This document shows, one piece after another, positions 52,710 through 61,469 of a stretch of DNA of 64,000 nucleotides; the first letter of the stretch is position 1; each line of letters begins with the position of its first letter. Below the pieces are notes generated by a model. That model worked only from the letters and a program-made list of their open reading frames with translations, was not told the origin of the DNA and ran no database searches. The stretch is from Actinomadura sp. CNU-125 (lineage in GTDB: Bacteria > Actinomycetota > Actinomycetes > Streptosporangiales > Streptosporangiaceae). Location: assembly GCF_001942465.1 (NCBI RefSeq), contig NZ_MKJY01000592.1, positions 25,804 to 89,803 of the forward strand. The letters are read 5' to 3'. The translations under genes and the position numbers were made by a program.

Positions 52710-53353
52710 ATGGCCGTCATCGAGACCCCACAGAACGCACGGAGCCGCCGCACCTCCCAAGCATTGCTCAAGGCCGCCCGGGAGCTGATCGAGCAGCAGG
52801 GCCCGGCGGCGGCCACGATGGCGGCGGTGGCCGAACGCGCCGGAGTCTCCCGGCGGGCCGTCTACCTGCACTTCGCCTCGCGCAGCGATCTCCTGGCGGC
52901 GCTGTTCGACTACCTCAACGAGGTCGAGGACCGAGACGCCGCCTTCCGGCCGCTCTGGGAGGCGGCCGACGGGATCGCGGCGCTGGACGCGCGCGCCCAG
53001 ATCGCGGCCGACTTCCTCCCGCGGATCATGCCGACCGCCCGCGCCCTCCAGCAGGCGACCCGCCACGACCCGGACGCGCCCGGCACTGGGAGCTGGCCAC
53101 CGCGTCCCGCCACAACGGATGTCGGCGAGCCATCGAACTGCTGGCGGACGAAGGCCGGCTGGCCCCGCAGTGGACGATCCGGACGGGAGCGGACATGCTC
53201 CTCGCGCTCAGCTCGTTCGACGTGATCGACGTGCTCCTCAACGAGCGGCAGTGGACTCGCCGACAGCTCGCCGACCATCTGTCGGCGCTCTACCGGCGGG
53301 TCTTCGTGGGTGCATGGTCGGATCGTCGAGAACATGGCGACCGCGCGACATGA
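52710..53353 (+). pseudogene. TetR-family regulator, broken by a one-base frameshift
   Basis: The N-terminal helix-turn-helix (LLKAARELIEQQGPAAATMAAVAERAGVSRRAVYLHFASRSDLL) is intact. After ATRHDPDA (about residue 123) the frame drifts. The correct C-terminus (RHWELATASRHNGCRRAIELLADEG, and RQLADHLSALYRRVF) is in another frame to a stop at 53351-53353. Restoring one G near 53077 repairs it to about 214 residues. It diverges from the hydrolase gene, so they are probably linked. The intergenic stretch contains GTACACACCATGTGTA (52675-52687 region), a near-inverted repeat suitable as its operator. Confidence 0.8.
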
Positions 53354-53440
53354 CACACCCGGCCCGACTTGCTTAACTATGGACGATCTTGTCGTTACTG
53401 TCGTACCGCAAGGTCGGCGAAGCGGTCACCGGAGGTAGCG

Positions 53441-53638
53441 ATGAGGTCCGGACGGTGGATGCTCGTCGCCTGGCTGATCATCGGAGCGCTCGCCGCGGGA
53501 CAGCGCAGCTATTACACCCAATTTGACGGCAGTTGCGCCAAAATCGCCACGATCGGCATCACCTTGGCGTCCGGTCCGCTCAACTACATCGGTCTCAACC
53601 CCACCGCCACCTGCAAGCTTCCCCAGCCGAGCAAATGA
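53441..53638 (+). CDS. Small membrane protein of unknown function
   Basis: A 65-residue protein starting after a GGAGGT site eight bases before the ATG. One hydrophobic segment (MLVAWLIIGALAAGQ) follows a short Arg-containing N-terminus, and the C-terminal half has two Cys residues (DGSCAKIATIG and TATCKLPQP) that could form a disulfide outside the membrane. Family unknown to me, though similar small proteins seem to occur in relatives. Its gene stands alone between the TetR gene and the TPR gene. Confidence 0.65.
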   Translation: MRSGRWMLVAWLIIGALAAGQRSYYTQFDGSCAKIATIGITLASGPLNYIGLNPTATCKLPQPSK

Positions 53639-53934
53639 CGTTCCGGGCTCTAAGTCCCGCTGGGGTTGACGGGGCGACGAATCGCCGGTCAGGCACCCGA
53701 GCGTGCCTCCACCACCCGAGTCGGCTTCCTGCCGCATCCGGGTTCGAGGATGCATCCGGACGGTGATCGTGTTTCCGGCCGGGCGTGGCGACGGCTCGTA
53801 CCCGACCTGGATCGGCCGCGACCCGGACGGGTCGGTGTTGCCTGCAGTCACTCAAGTAGCGGACGATATCGCGACGACATTAGTGCGTTAAAAAGTGTCT
53901 TGGCCGCGTCCGAGGCGGAATAGGGTAAGCGTCC
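53639..53934. other. Intergenic region before the TPR-like gene
   Basis: No gene seen. The stretch near 53861-53900 (TCGCGACGACATTAGTGCGTTAAAAAG) is AT-rich compared with the rest and probably includes the promoter of the next gene. Confidence 0.4.
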
Positions 53935-55290
53935 ATGGACGCCGCTGATCTCGATTACAGGTCCAGGACTTTCGCTGGTTGCATTCCTCCGCATCTGGTT
54001 TCGAGGCTCATCGAACTCGGCCATACCGATGAGGTGGAGTTCCAGGCCGGCCGGGGGGAATGGTTCTGCGCTCGGGAGCAGGCACGACTGCTCACCGAAC
54101 AGGATCGGCGAGCGGAAGCGTTGGAGGTGCTCGCCCCATATGTCGCCACCGGGTGGTGGGAAGCCGTCGAGACCGTGGCGACAATGTTGGAGGAGTGGGG
54201 CAGAAGCGAAGAGGCGATCGTGCTGGTCCGTCCGCATGTGGAGGCAGGGGGGTACGGGTCGCTGGAGTTCTTCGCGCGACTGCTCGCCCGGCACGGCCGG
54301 GGTGATGAGGCGTTCGCCCTGCTGCGCCCGCATGTCGGGGACCCGTGGCGGGCCACCGCCTTGGTCGACGTCGCCGAGGCCGCGGGGTTGGACGAGGAGG
54401 CTGCCGCGCTCCTGGTCGCCCGTATCGCGGCAGGCGGAGATTGCGACGGCACTTCATCGCGCCGCCGCGAGATCGAACCCTGGAATGCCGTTGGCCTCCT
54501 CGCGATGATCCGTGAACGCCAGGGACGTATCGACGAGGCGATCGCGTTGCTGCGCACCGGAAACCGCAATGTGGTCAACGGCCGAAACCACTTGGCCGAC
54601 CTGCTGGCGCGGCACGACCGGATCGATGAGCTGCGAAGGTACGCGGAGGCCGATATCGAGGGGGAGGCCGCGCAGTGCCTTGCGGAGGTGCTGGAGAAGC
54701 GCGGTGATGTGGAGGGTGCGATCGCGGTGTACCGGCAGCCGGGGGTTTCGCCGAGGCGCGAAAGCTACGGGACCGTTCTTCTCGCGGAGCTGCTGGTGCG
54801 GCACGGGCGGGGCGAGGAAGCGCCGGACGTGCTGCGCCCGCTCGCGAACGCGTCCGGCGTGGACGCGGACTGGATCACTGACAGGCTGTGCACTTACTAC
54901 GCCGACCAGGGCCGTCCCGAGGAGGGCCTGACTTTCCTCGACTCCCTCGAGAAGCGCGACGGCATCGAGTGGTTCTACAGGACGCGACTCTCGTTGCTGG
55001 TCGCGTGCGGTCGTCGCAAGGAGGCGACCGACCTGCTGATGGCGCATCCCGAGGGAGCCACCAGGGCCGTCGCCGAGCTGCTGGCCGACTGCGGGCCCAC
55101 CGAGGAGACCATCGCCGGGTTGCTGGCCGACGTCGGCCGCACCGAGGAGGCCGTTGCCCTCCTTGAACAGGACGAGAACTGTGGCAGCGGCACACTGGCC
55201 TGGCACCTCATCGACCTCGGCCGAGTCAAGGACGCCGTGGCGGTCCTCCAACGGCCCGGACTCGTCCCCGGCCAAGCCGCCGCAGGTTAA
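53935..55290 (+). CDS. TPR-like helical-repeat protein of unknown function
   Basis: A 451-residue protein made of about ten repeats of helix pairs, about 34-36 residues each; many carry the pattern (A/R)xxxGRxEEAxxLL, for example ARHGRGDEAFALLRPH, IRERQGRIDEAIALLR, LVRHGRGEEAPDVLRPL and LADVGRTEEAVALLEQ. There is no membrane segment or catalytic motif. The TPR-like solenoid suggests a protein-binding scaffold. The codon use is typical of the host. It ends 49 bases before the tRNA-like fragment that marks the left edge of the lower-GC island. Confidence 0.75.
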   Translation: MDAADLDYRSRTFAGCIPPHLVSRLIELGHTDEVEFQAGRGEWFCAREQARLLTEQDRRAEALEVLAPYVATGWWEAVETVATMLEEWGRSEEAIVLVRPHVEAGGYGSLEFFARLLARHGRGDEAFALLRPHVGDPWRATALVDVAEAAGLDEEAAALLVARIAAGGDCDGTSSRRREIEPWNAVGLLAMIRERQGRIDEAIALLRTGNRNVVNGRNHLADLLARHDRIDELRRYAEADIEGEAAQCLAEVLEKRGDVEGAIAVYRQPGVSPRRESYGTVLLAELLVRHGRGEEAPDVLRPLANASGVDADWITDRLCTYYADQGRPEEGLTFLDSLEKRDGIEWFYRTRLSLLVACGRRKEATDLLMAHPEGATRAVAELLADCGPTEETIAGLLADVGRTEEAVALLEQDENCGSGTLAWHLIDLGRVKDAVAVLQRPGLVPGQAAAG

Positions 55291-55338
55291 CGGTCCGGAC
55301 GGTCCGGGCCGAGGCGGGGGCATCGCGGTGGAGCGTGA

Positions 55339-55402
55339 GTGGGTCGCGTGGGACTCGAACCCACAACCTACGGATTAAAAGTCCGGAGCTCTCGTATCAG
55401 AG
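55339..55402 (-). pseudogene. Degenerate tRNA-Lys(UUU)-like sequence (copy 2), probable island boundary
   Basis: On the minus strand it shows a D-stem GCTC/GAGC, an anticodon loop CTTTTAA (UUU, Lys) closed by CGGA/TCCG, and a T-arm GTGGG-TTCGAGT-CCCAC followed by GCGACCC. The D-loop lacks the invariant GG, and no 5' acceptor strand (GGGTCGC) lies in the expected place, so it is not a working tRNA. This is what an integrative element leaves when it targets the 3' half of a tRNA gene. Codon use and GC fall to the right of it. The phrase VGLEPTTYGL found in translations here is a well-known artefact of antisense tRNA. Confidence 0.6.
55367..55400. repeat. 34-base direct repeat, right copy (tRNA-derived, att-like)
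   Basis: Matches 47526-47559 with two mismatches and in the same orientation. See the left copy. Confidence 0.55.
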
Positions 55403-55789
55403 CGGCGCTCTCAGTGTCGAACTCTACCACTCTGTCCGCATCCAGCACCATCTCCAGGCCGCCACATCCCGCTACGTGCCGCCCCGGTCCAAAACCGCCG
55501 AGCGAACAACGAGCGAACACGGCCACCCAGCGGCGCGTGTAGCCGCTGGCCAGCGTCTATGGGAGGTCAAGTCGGCGAGGTGACCGCACTGACCGTCCAT
55601 GCCCTATCGGTTCCCGGCCGGCGCGCCTACCGCGAGGGTCTCCAGGTGAGACGTCGCCTGGGGATAAAAGGCCGTGTGAACAGGGCGTGATGAACGGCGA
55701 GGTTCGCTAAACTCCGGCTCGTTCCTGCCGGTTGGGGCCGCCAGCTCAGGATGTGAGTCACGTTCGGCGTGCAGCGCATGGGGGGCCAG

Positions 55790-57130
55790 ATGGTCGATAG
55801 CGTTTTGCTTCGTTTCCTGAGCAAGGGACTGGTTGATCTTGGTGGAGACGACACCAGGCTGGAGAAGTTGCAGCAGGTGGCCAAGGATCTCACCGCAGCC
55901 CTGGGGAAGACATCGTCGAAGGCCGTCGCCTTCTCCTTGGTAGCTTTCGACCCGGAGACGCCTGACGACGATCCGGTGGTCAGTGAAGTCGTGGACGTGT
56001 TGAAGAAGCATTGGGCGACCTACGCCAACGTGATCGCTGGTACGCCGGTGCTTCTTGTCCGAGCGGTGCTGTTGGATGCCCTAGCGCAGGCAGTGGCAGG
56101 CGATGAGTGCCTCGGGGTGGCCTTCGTTGGGCTGGCGCGCAACATCCTCCCCCACATGGAGGTTGCCGCTGAACAGGAGATCTGGGCAGAGGTCGTTTCA
56201 GAGATAGAAGGGAGGGTGGACGCCAGAACCGAGCGGGAGTGGGCGACACCCTCATCGATCACAGTCTCCGCACCGAAAATTCAGGCGTCAGAGTCAAGCC
56301 GATTGCCCCTGAGGCTGGAGCCGGTCGATCGTGACCAGTTGGGGGAGCAATACCAGGCGGCCGCAGGCCCTCAGACCGTGGATTCACAAGGTCGAGCCAG
56401 GGCTACAAACGGTAACCCGCAAGCTCTCAACAACCTGCCGCATTGGATAGCCGAGTTTGGTCCGCGCATGGCCGAGGCCACGGCCGATGCGATCGACGCG
56501 GCCGTGAGTGAGTCGAGCGTTGATCAAACACAGCTGACAGGAACCTTCGAGAAACTGCTGACGGACGTCTCCGCCTATGTCGACGAGACACTCAAAACCG
56601 TGAGCGCCGCCACGGCTGGGCTTCAGCGCCGGACCGACCTATTGTGGTGGAAGCAGGCACTGTTTTCTCCGTCCACCCGATGCAGCTATCGTGACCTGTC
56701 ACCCGAGGCCGCAGCGTCTCTGATGGCTTTCGACCTTCATCAGCAGATCCCTGCGTTCTCCCCGGCGAGCGTGACAGCTTTTCTATTCGAGGCTGTTCAC
56801 GGCCTTCCCGCTGTTGACCCGAGCAAGACTTGTTCAATCCACGAACTGGTCGCGATGGCGCGAGAAGATGACAGGCTTGTAGCGCTCCGCGAAAATGGGG
56901 CCGACTTGGTCGCTTCTCCTGCAGGACGAGGCCCGCTCCTATCACTGATCGCCCATCCCGAAGCCCGGGCCTCGCATGCGGAAGAGGAGGAGTTTCGCCG
57001 GTTGACGGGCCTGCGCCCGGAGACGCAACTCACCTTGCCGGACTGGGCGGTCTGGGTGTTCCGCGAACTCCAAGCGGTCAGGGCGGCAAAGCAACGCACC
57101 AGCGGCAGTCGCCGGCGACGGAAGGCCTAG
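55790..57130 (+). CDS. All-helical protein of the GTPase-associated system (GASH-like)
   Basis: About 446 residues, predicted almost wholly alpha-helical from composition; no membrane segment or catalytic motif. I match it to GASH (GTPase-associated system helical protein) from the start (VLLRFLSKGLVDLGGDD), the region LLWWKQALFSPSTRCSYRDLSP with MAFDLHQQIPAFSPASVTAF, and its position in front of two GTPase genes. The assignment relies on memory of the family and should be tested. Upstream starts at 55769 (GTG) and 55778 (ATG) are possible; 55790 is chosen because GGGGG precedes it and the family start is MxxxLLRFL. Codon use is lower in GC than in the left part of the window. The next gene begins 4 bases after its stop. 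Confidence 0.7.
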   Translation: MVDSVLLRFLSKGLVDLGGDDTRLEKLQQVAKDLTAALGKTSSKAVAFSLVAFDPETPDDDPVVSEVVDVLKKHWATYANVIAGTPVLLVRAVLLDALAQAVAGDECLGVAFVGLARNILPHMEVAAEQEIWAEVVSEIEGRVDARTEREWATPSSITVSAPKIQASESSRLPLRLEPVDRDQLGEQYQAAAGPQTVDSQGRARATNGNPQALNNLPHWIAEFGPRMAEATADAIDAAVSESSVDQTQLTGTFEKLLTDVSAYVDETLKTVSAATAGLQRRTDLLWWKQALFSPSTRCSYRDLSPEAAASLMAFDLHQQIPAFSPASVTAFLFEAVHGLPAVDPSKTCSIHELVAMAREDDRLVALRENGADLVASPAGRGPLLSLIAHPEARASHAEEEEFRRLTGLRPETQLTLPDWAVWVFRELQAVRAAKQRTSGSRRRRKA

Positions 57131-57134
57131 CCGG

Positions 57135-58100
57135 ATGGAACGATGCGCGACGCACAACTGTTTCGCCCCCAGCATTGGTTGCAGCCTCGGACACGTCGAA
57201 CTCGGGGATTGCCCTACATGGACTACTCAACCCACTCCGGAACCAGCGGAAGCCGAGCCAAGGGATCACGCGCTACTGCCGTGGTCAGGAAGTGTACTGG
57301 GGCTTGCTGACCTAGCTTTCGTTTCGGGGCGCGCCCGCCCCGTGGTGGTCGGGATCATTGGGCCGGAGAACGCGGGCAAGACCACCCTGCTGGGGGCCTG
57401 GTATTTGCTGCTCGGCAGGGGCGCAAGCCGGCTCCTTGATCGCCGGTTTGCTGGCTCCTTCTCTCTTGAGGGCTGGGAGGCGGTTGCGGGATCGTTGCGC
57501 TGGTCCCCAGGGCAGCCGCCGGGCTTTCCACCGCATACAACGAGCCGAAGTGGCCGTGCCCCAGGCCTGCTTCACCTGTCCTTCCGGGACCCGGCCCATG
57601 AGCGCTTCACGGACTATTTGTTCACCGACGCCCCCGGCGAATGGTTTCAGCGGTGGGCGATGAACAGCGAGGCGCCCGAGGCCGAGGGGGCACGCTGGAT
57701 CGCCGAACATGCCGATGTCCTGCTACTCATCGCGGATCGCGACGCCCTCGCCGGCGAGCACAGGGGCGCGGCGCGCGGCGCGCTGCAGCGGCTGGGCCGT
57801 CGGATGGCCGCCGAGCGTAGAGGACGTCCTGTTGCATTGGTGTGGACCAAGTCGGACGTCGAGATTGCTTCGGAAATGGAGGACTCCATTCGCCGGTCGG
57901 TGCTCGATCTCATTCCTGATGCCGTGGAATTCTCGGTCAGCGTCGTCTCTAAGGTCGCCTCTGGGGCTGGCTCTGACTGGAGCGACTTGATGAACTGGAT
58001 CTTGACATCGCGGCGGCCGACGGGCGAATTGCCGCCTCCCGCAGCGTTTAGCGAAGACCCGCTTTTCTTGTATGGGGTGGGGCCAGATGAGCGTCTCTAG
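57135..58100 (+). CDS. TRAFAC-type GTPase with N-terminal zinc-binding segment (DO-GTPase-like)
   Basis: A 321-residue protein. The N-terminus (CATHNCFAPSIGC, with further His and Cys) has Cys/His spacing that could bind zinc. The GTPase core shows the P-loop GPENAGKTTLL near residue 76, the switch motif TDAPGEWF (DxPG type) near 164, and the guanine-recognition TKSD in LVWTKSDVEI near 238. All essential elements are intact. It is likely one of a pair of GTPases in the described DO-GTPase systems, acting as the regulated switch for the effector. Its 3' end overlaps the next gene by 14 bases in another frame, so the two are expressed together. Confidence 0.8.
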   Translation: MERCATHNCFAPSIGCSLGHVELGDCPTWTTQPTPEPAEAEPRDHALLPWSGSVLGLADLAFVSGRARPVVVGIIGPENAGKTTLLGAWYLLLGRGASRLLDRRFAGSFSLEGWEAVAGSLRWSPGQPPGFPPHTTSRSGRAPGLLHLSFRDPAHERFTDYLFTDAPGEWFQRWAMNSEAPEAEGARWIAEHADVLLLIADRDALAGEHRGAARGALQRLGRRMAAERRGRPVALVWTKSDVEIASEMEDSIRRSVLDLIPDAVEFSVSVVSKVASGAGSDWSDLMNWILTSRRPTGELPPPAAFSEDPLFLYGVGPDERL

Positions 58101-58956
58101 CGACTCGATCCTCCTGCTCGGCGAGAGCGGGGTTGGAAAGACACACTATGGCGCTCAACTGCTGCGAAGGCTTATGAATGGCGAGGACAGCCGCCTGCGC
58201 ATGGAGGGGCAAGCGACGAATCTCGATCCGTTCGAGGAAGCGCTTGCGAGCCTGGACGAGGGAAAGGCAGCCGGTCACACGGCCACCGCGACCTATGTCG
58301 ACAGCCTCTGGCCTGTCCGAAACGATGAGGCCGGACAGCGAGTGGACCTTGTCTGGCCCGACTACGGCGGGGAGCAGATTAACACCCTGATTTCCTCCCG
58401 GCATGTGCCCAACTCCTGGTTGGCGCGCATACGGCAGGCCCGAGGATGGCTGTTGCTGGTCCGGCTTCAGCAGACACGGAAGGGCGATGACATCTTCTCC
58501 CGGCCACTGTCAGATCTTCGCGAGGCGCCCACCGGCAACCGGGAGGTACATGTCTCAGATCAGGCTCGCCTCATCGAGTTGCTGCAAATGCTGACCTACG
58601 CGGCGGGGGCGGCCGGGCGGCGTCCTCTAGATTGGCCGCGGCTCGGAGTACTGCTCACCTGCTGGGATGAACTCGGCCTTGACTTGGCGCCGACGGCAGC
58701 GCTGAAAGATCGCATGCCCATGCTGTGGGATTTCCTCCGATCCACCTGGCGCAGCCCAGCCATCATGGGACTGTCGGCCTTGGGACGCTCGCTCAGCCCG
58801 ACCCGGCAGGATGAGGAGTACATCGCCCGCGGCGCCGAGCGCTTCGGCTACGTGGTATTGCCGGACGGGTCTCAATCACCAGACCTCACCCTGCCGATCC
58901 ACCTACTCCTACAGGGCCTCAACCAGCTGCAGAACGGACAAGGGAACCCAGAGTGA
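58087..58956 (+). CDS. Second GTPase-like P-loop NTPase (DO-GTPase-like)
   Basis: A 289-residue P-loop protein. The P-loop is GESGVGKTHYG near residue 12, the Walker B/G3-like element is VWPDYGGEQ (DxxG type) near 83, and the base-recognition position has LTCWDEL, an unusual form of TKxD in which the Lys is replaced. It differs strongly from the preceding GTPase, so they are a functional pair and not a duplicate. The ATG at 58087 is chosen because the P-loop begins close to it; another ATG lies 15 bases upstream. Its stop overlaps the next gene's GTG by four bases. Confidence 0.8.
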   Translation: MSVSSDSILLLGESGVGKTHYGAQLLRRLMNGEDSRLRMEGQATNLDPFEEALASLDEGKAAGHTATATYVDSLWPVRNDEAGQRVDLVWPDYGGEQINTLISSRHVPNSWLARIRQARGWLLLVRLQQTRKGDDIFSRPLSDLREAPTGNREVHVSDQARLIELLQMLTYAAGAAGRRPLDWPRLGVLLTCWDELGLDLAPTAALKDRMPMLWDFLRSTWRSPAIMGLSALGRSLSPTRQDEEYIARGAERFGYVVLPDGSQSPDLTLPIHLLLQGLNQLQNGQGNPE

Positions 58957-61427
58957 TCGTCGAACAGGCGGTGTTCGGCGAGGCGCGGGGCGGCCACGCG
59001 CTCAGGGCCGCAAGCAACGACAACAGGTACGTCGGTGAGCTTGCCTCCCGCCTCGACCTGCCGGACACCGCACCGCTCGGCGTCGCTTGGTCGCCGTTCC
59101 TCCTCGGATTCGCTCACAAGGACCGCTATGTGCTCGCACGCACTTTCCAAGATCCGGAAGCCAGCAGGGCTGGCATGGTCCTCGCCCATGCGCTGATCAC
59201 GCCGCTCGAGGAAATCATTACCGCATCCGATCTCCGACCGCTCCTCGCCCTCCTGATCACTGAACCGGCTGCTCCCGCTAATCTACCGACGCTTGACCTC
59301 ATGCTCGGTGACGAGTTCCCCCCAGAATCTTCAGATTTGGCGGCGGCCGCGACCGCCCTCACCACCCCCGGGACCGGGCCCGTCGTTCGAGCAGGCAACG
59401 ACGGCTTCGATAACCTGGTCATGTCGTTGTGGGGGAGACTCTGGCCGGAAATCCGCCGCAGATTCGCCTTCCGGCTGAGCTTCGGCCCCGCCGACTTGGT
59501 GGAGACCTCCCAACCCGCACTGGTCTGCACGCCGGCCGCACTCCTGGCGCGATGGCGAGGGCACCGGTTGCTCGACGCACAGTCCGCCCCCAAAGCCTCG
59601 TCGGCCGCCGCCCTTGTCTGCGGACGTCGCGAGGGCGAGCCGTTGCGGACATTCGCCGACGAATTGGCCGCGGACCTGACAAGTTTCGCCGACCTAGCCC
59701 TGCTGGAGAAGGCTCATCAGTTCTCCGCCTCGGAACCGGGCACCATCAGCGACACACTCACAGCCGTTCGGCTGATTGATCGGCTGTCACCGAACCCAGC
59801 GCGTGGCGCGGTCGGCAAAGCGACCCTGATGGACCGCTTGGTGCAACATCTCGATCAAGCCTCGGCACAGGACCTCCTCACGTTGCGGAACCTCGACCCG
59901 CAGGGCTTCAGAGCCACTGAGCGCCTGTGGACCGCACTGTCGCGGCGGCTGGTGGAACACGACTTTCCGCCAGCTCAGGACAAAGACTTCGTCGGGATGA
60001 TCGCGGACGCAGTAGACGAGTCAAAGAGCACCCCAAATTGGCGGGACGCGACGCTGAAGGGCTTGTCGGCCGCCGCCCGCACCACCGACCACTTTGCCAA
60101 GGCCTTGTGGCGATGGGTCGAGGCCGCCCCCGCCATCGTCAGCCCGGCGTGGACGGCGATCAACCCCGACGCAACCATGCAGGACGTACTGGCCGCCACC
60201 GCCCCTCGTACGCTGAGGCTCCAGGCCGCCCAGGAGATCCTTGAACTCTCCCGCGAGCAGCGTCTCCACCGGCTACATGGAGCGACCGCTGCCGCCGCCT
60301 TCGACCCGGTCGCGGCCGCCCGCCTCCAAGCCGCGACCGAACCATCATCCCAGGCTGAGGGCATCCGCTTGGCGCTTGCCCATGCCACACCAGCCGAGGT
60401 CGTCAGCTGCGCCATTAGCCTCGGCGACCCGCGGATCATTAACCTCGCCGCCGAACACGTGGCTAACACCCCTGCACTCCTCGCCAACGTGGATCTTTCC
60501 GATCACACAGCGCAGGCGATCTGGTCGGCGAGCCTGAAACACAACGCCGACGTCTGGCGCGGGCCTACCGATCCACGCGCAGTATTCGACACAATTCTAC
60601 TGGCCCTGCTCGATGGCCACTCGCCACCAGCAGAACTCATCGTCCGCCTGTCGCTCACACCCCTAGCCGATCTCACCGCTTTCACTCGCCGCAGTGAACT
60701 CTGGCCGAGGCTCACCCAACCAGCCCGAACCAACATGCTCCGTGCCACCGCCAGAGAATGGATCGGCCAAGCACCCGGCATCGGGCCAGCGCCGGAACGA
60801 GAACTCCAGGTCACGATTCTCGACCACCCGGACCTCGACAAGTTGCTGACCCAACTCGCGGGCGATGGCGTCGGCCAGGCTGTCCAGATTGTCGCGATTC
60901 TTGCCGCATTCAGCGAACAACGGTTCCTGGCTTGGCTTCGCGTCGCGGCAGCCCGTACACGTCGGTTCTCTACGGAAGGATCCGAAGCAATCGGCCGCTT
61001 GACACAAGAACGCCAATGGCGTCACGTCGCTGCCGAGCTCCTGTCGATGCTGCGCCAGGGGCGTCACGACGCCCGGCCGGCGTTGCGTGCCTGCCTGTCT
61101 CTCGTCGGCTGGTGGGATCGCTTGCGATACGGCCTCTCGACGATCAGCGCGGACGAAAAATGGGCGTCACTCGAGATTTTAGCTGCAAATCTCTACCCGA
61201 CAGGTCCCGGACATAACGGACTCTGGGAACGTGCCGGTGGGCGCGACTCTGATCTCATGTGGAGTATGAACGGACAGGGCCAGTGGCGACACTCCCTCGC
61301 CCGAATCCGTCTTGGAAGCAGGTCGCCAAGCATTGGAAGCCTTCTACGGCAGATGTGCGATGATTTTCCAGGGAATTCTGACTTGAAGCTCCTGATTAGC
61401 GACCGTGAATTCCGGGACACTAAGTAG
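58953..61427 (+). CDS. Large GTPase-associated protein (GAP1-like) with C-terminal EAD1-like domain
   Basis: An 824-residue protein. The first 110 residues (FGEARGGHALRAASND, then WSPFLLGFAHKDRYVLARTF and SRAGMVLAHALITPLEEI) match the GAP1 N-terminal domain as I know it. The middle, about residues 150-720, is helical with no catalytic motif and includes a large Ala- and Leu-rich section. The last 90 residues (ILAANLYPTGPGHNGLWERAGG, WSMNGQGQWRHSLARIRLG, DDFPGNSDLKLLI) align with the end of the caspase-like protein that follows. This suggests homotypic association bringing the protease to the GTPases. The GTG start overlaps the second GTPase's stop. Confidence 0.8.
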   Translation: MIVEQAVFGEARGGHALRAASNDNRYVGELASRLDLPDTAPLGVAWSPFLLGFAHKDRYVLARTFQDPEASRAGMVLAHALITPLEEIITASDLRPLLALLITEPAAPANLPTLDLMLGDEFPPESSDLAAAATALTTPGTGPVVRAGNDGFDNLVMSLWGRLWPEIRRRFAFRLSFGPADLVETSQPALVCTPAALLARWRGHRLLDAQSAPKASSAAALVCGRREGEPLRTFADELAADLTSFADLALLEKAHQFSASEPGTISDTLTAVRLIDRLSPNPARGAVGKATLMDRLVQHLDQASAQDLLTLRNLDPQGFRATERLWTALSRRLVEHDFPPAQDKDFVGMIADAVDESKSTPNWRDATLKGLSAAARTTDHFAKALWRWVEAAPAIVSPAWTAINPDATMQDVLAATAPRTLRLQAAQEILELSREQRLHRLHGATAAAAFDPVAAARLQAATEPSSQAEGIRLALAHATPAEVVSCAISLGDPRIINLAAEHVANTPALLANVDLSDHTAQAIWSASLKHNADVWRGPTDPRAVFDTILLALLDGHSPPAELIVRLSLTPLADLTAFTRRSELWPRLTQPARTNMLRATAREWIGQAPGIGPAPERELQVTILDHPDLDKLLTQLAGDGVGQAVQIVAILAAFSEQRFLAWLRVAAARTRRFSTEGSEAIGRLTQERQWRHVAAELLSMLRQGRHDARPALRACLSLVGWWDRLRYGLSTISADEKWASLEILAANLYPTGPGHNGLWERAGGRDSDLMWSMNGQGQWRHSLARIRLGSRSPSIGSLLRQMCDDFPGNSDLKLLISDREFRDTK

Positions 61428-61469
61428 CCATTTCCGTGTGGCGATGACTCAGAATGGAACGATGAATAC

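Noticed and set aside
55335..55583. Small ORF with WDSNPQPTD / VGLEPTTYGL phrases
   Set aside because: These phrases are well-known artefacts of translating antisense tRNA; the region is tRNA-like.
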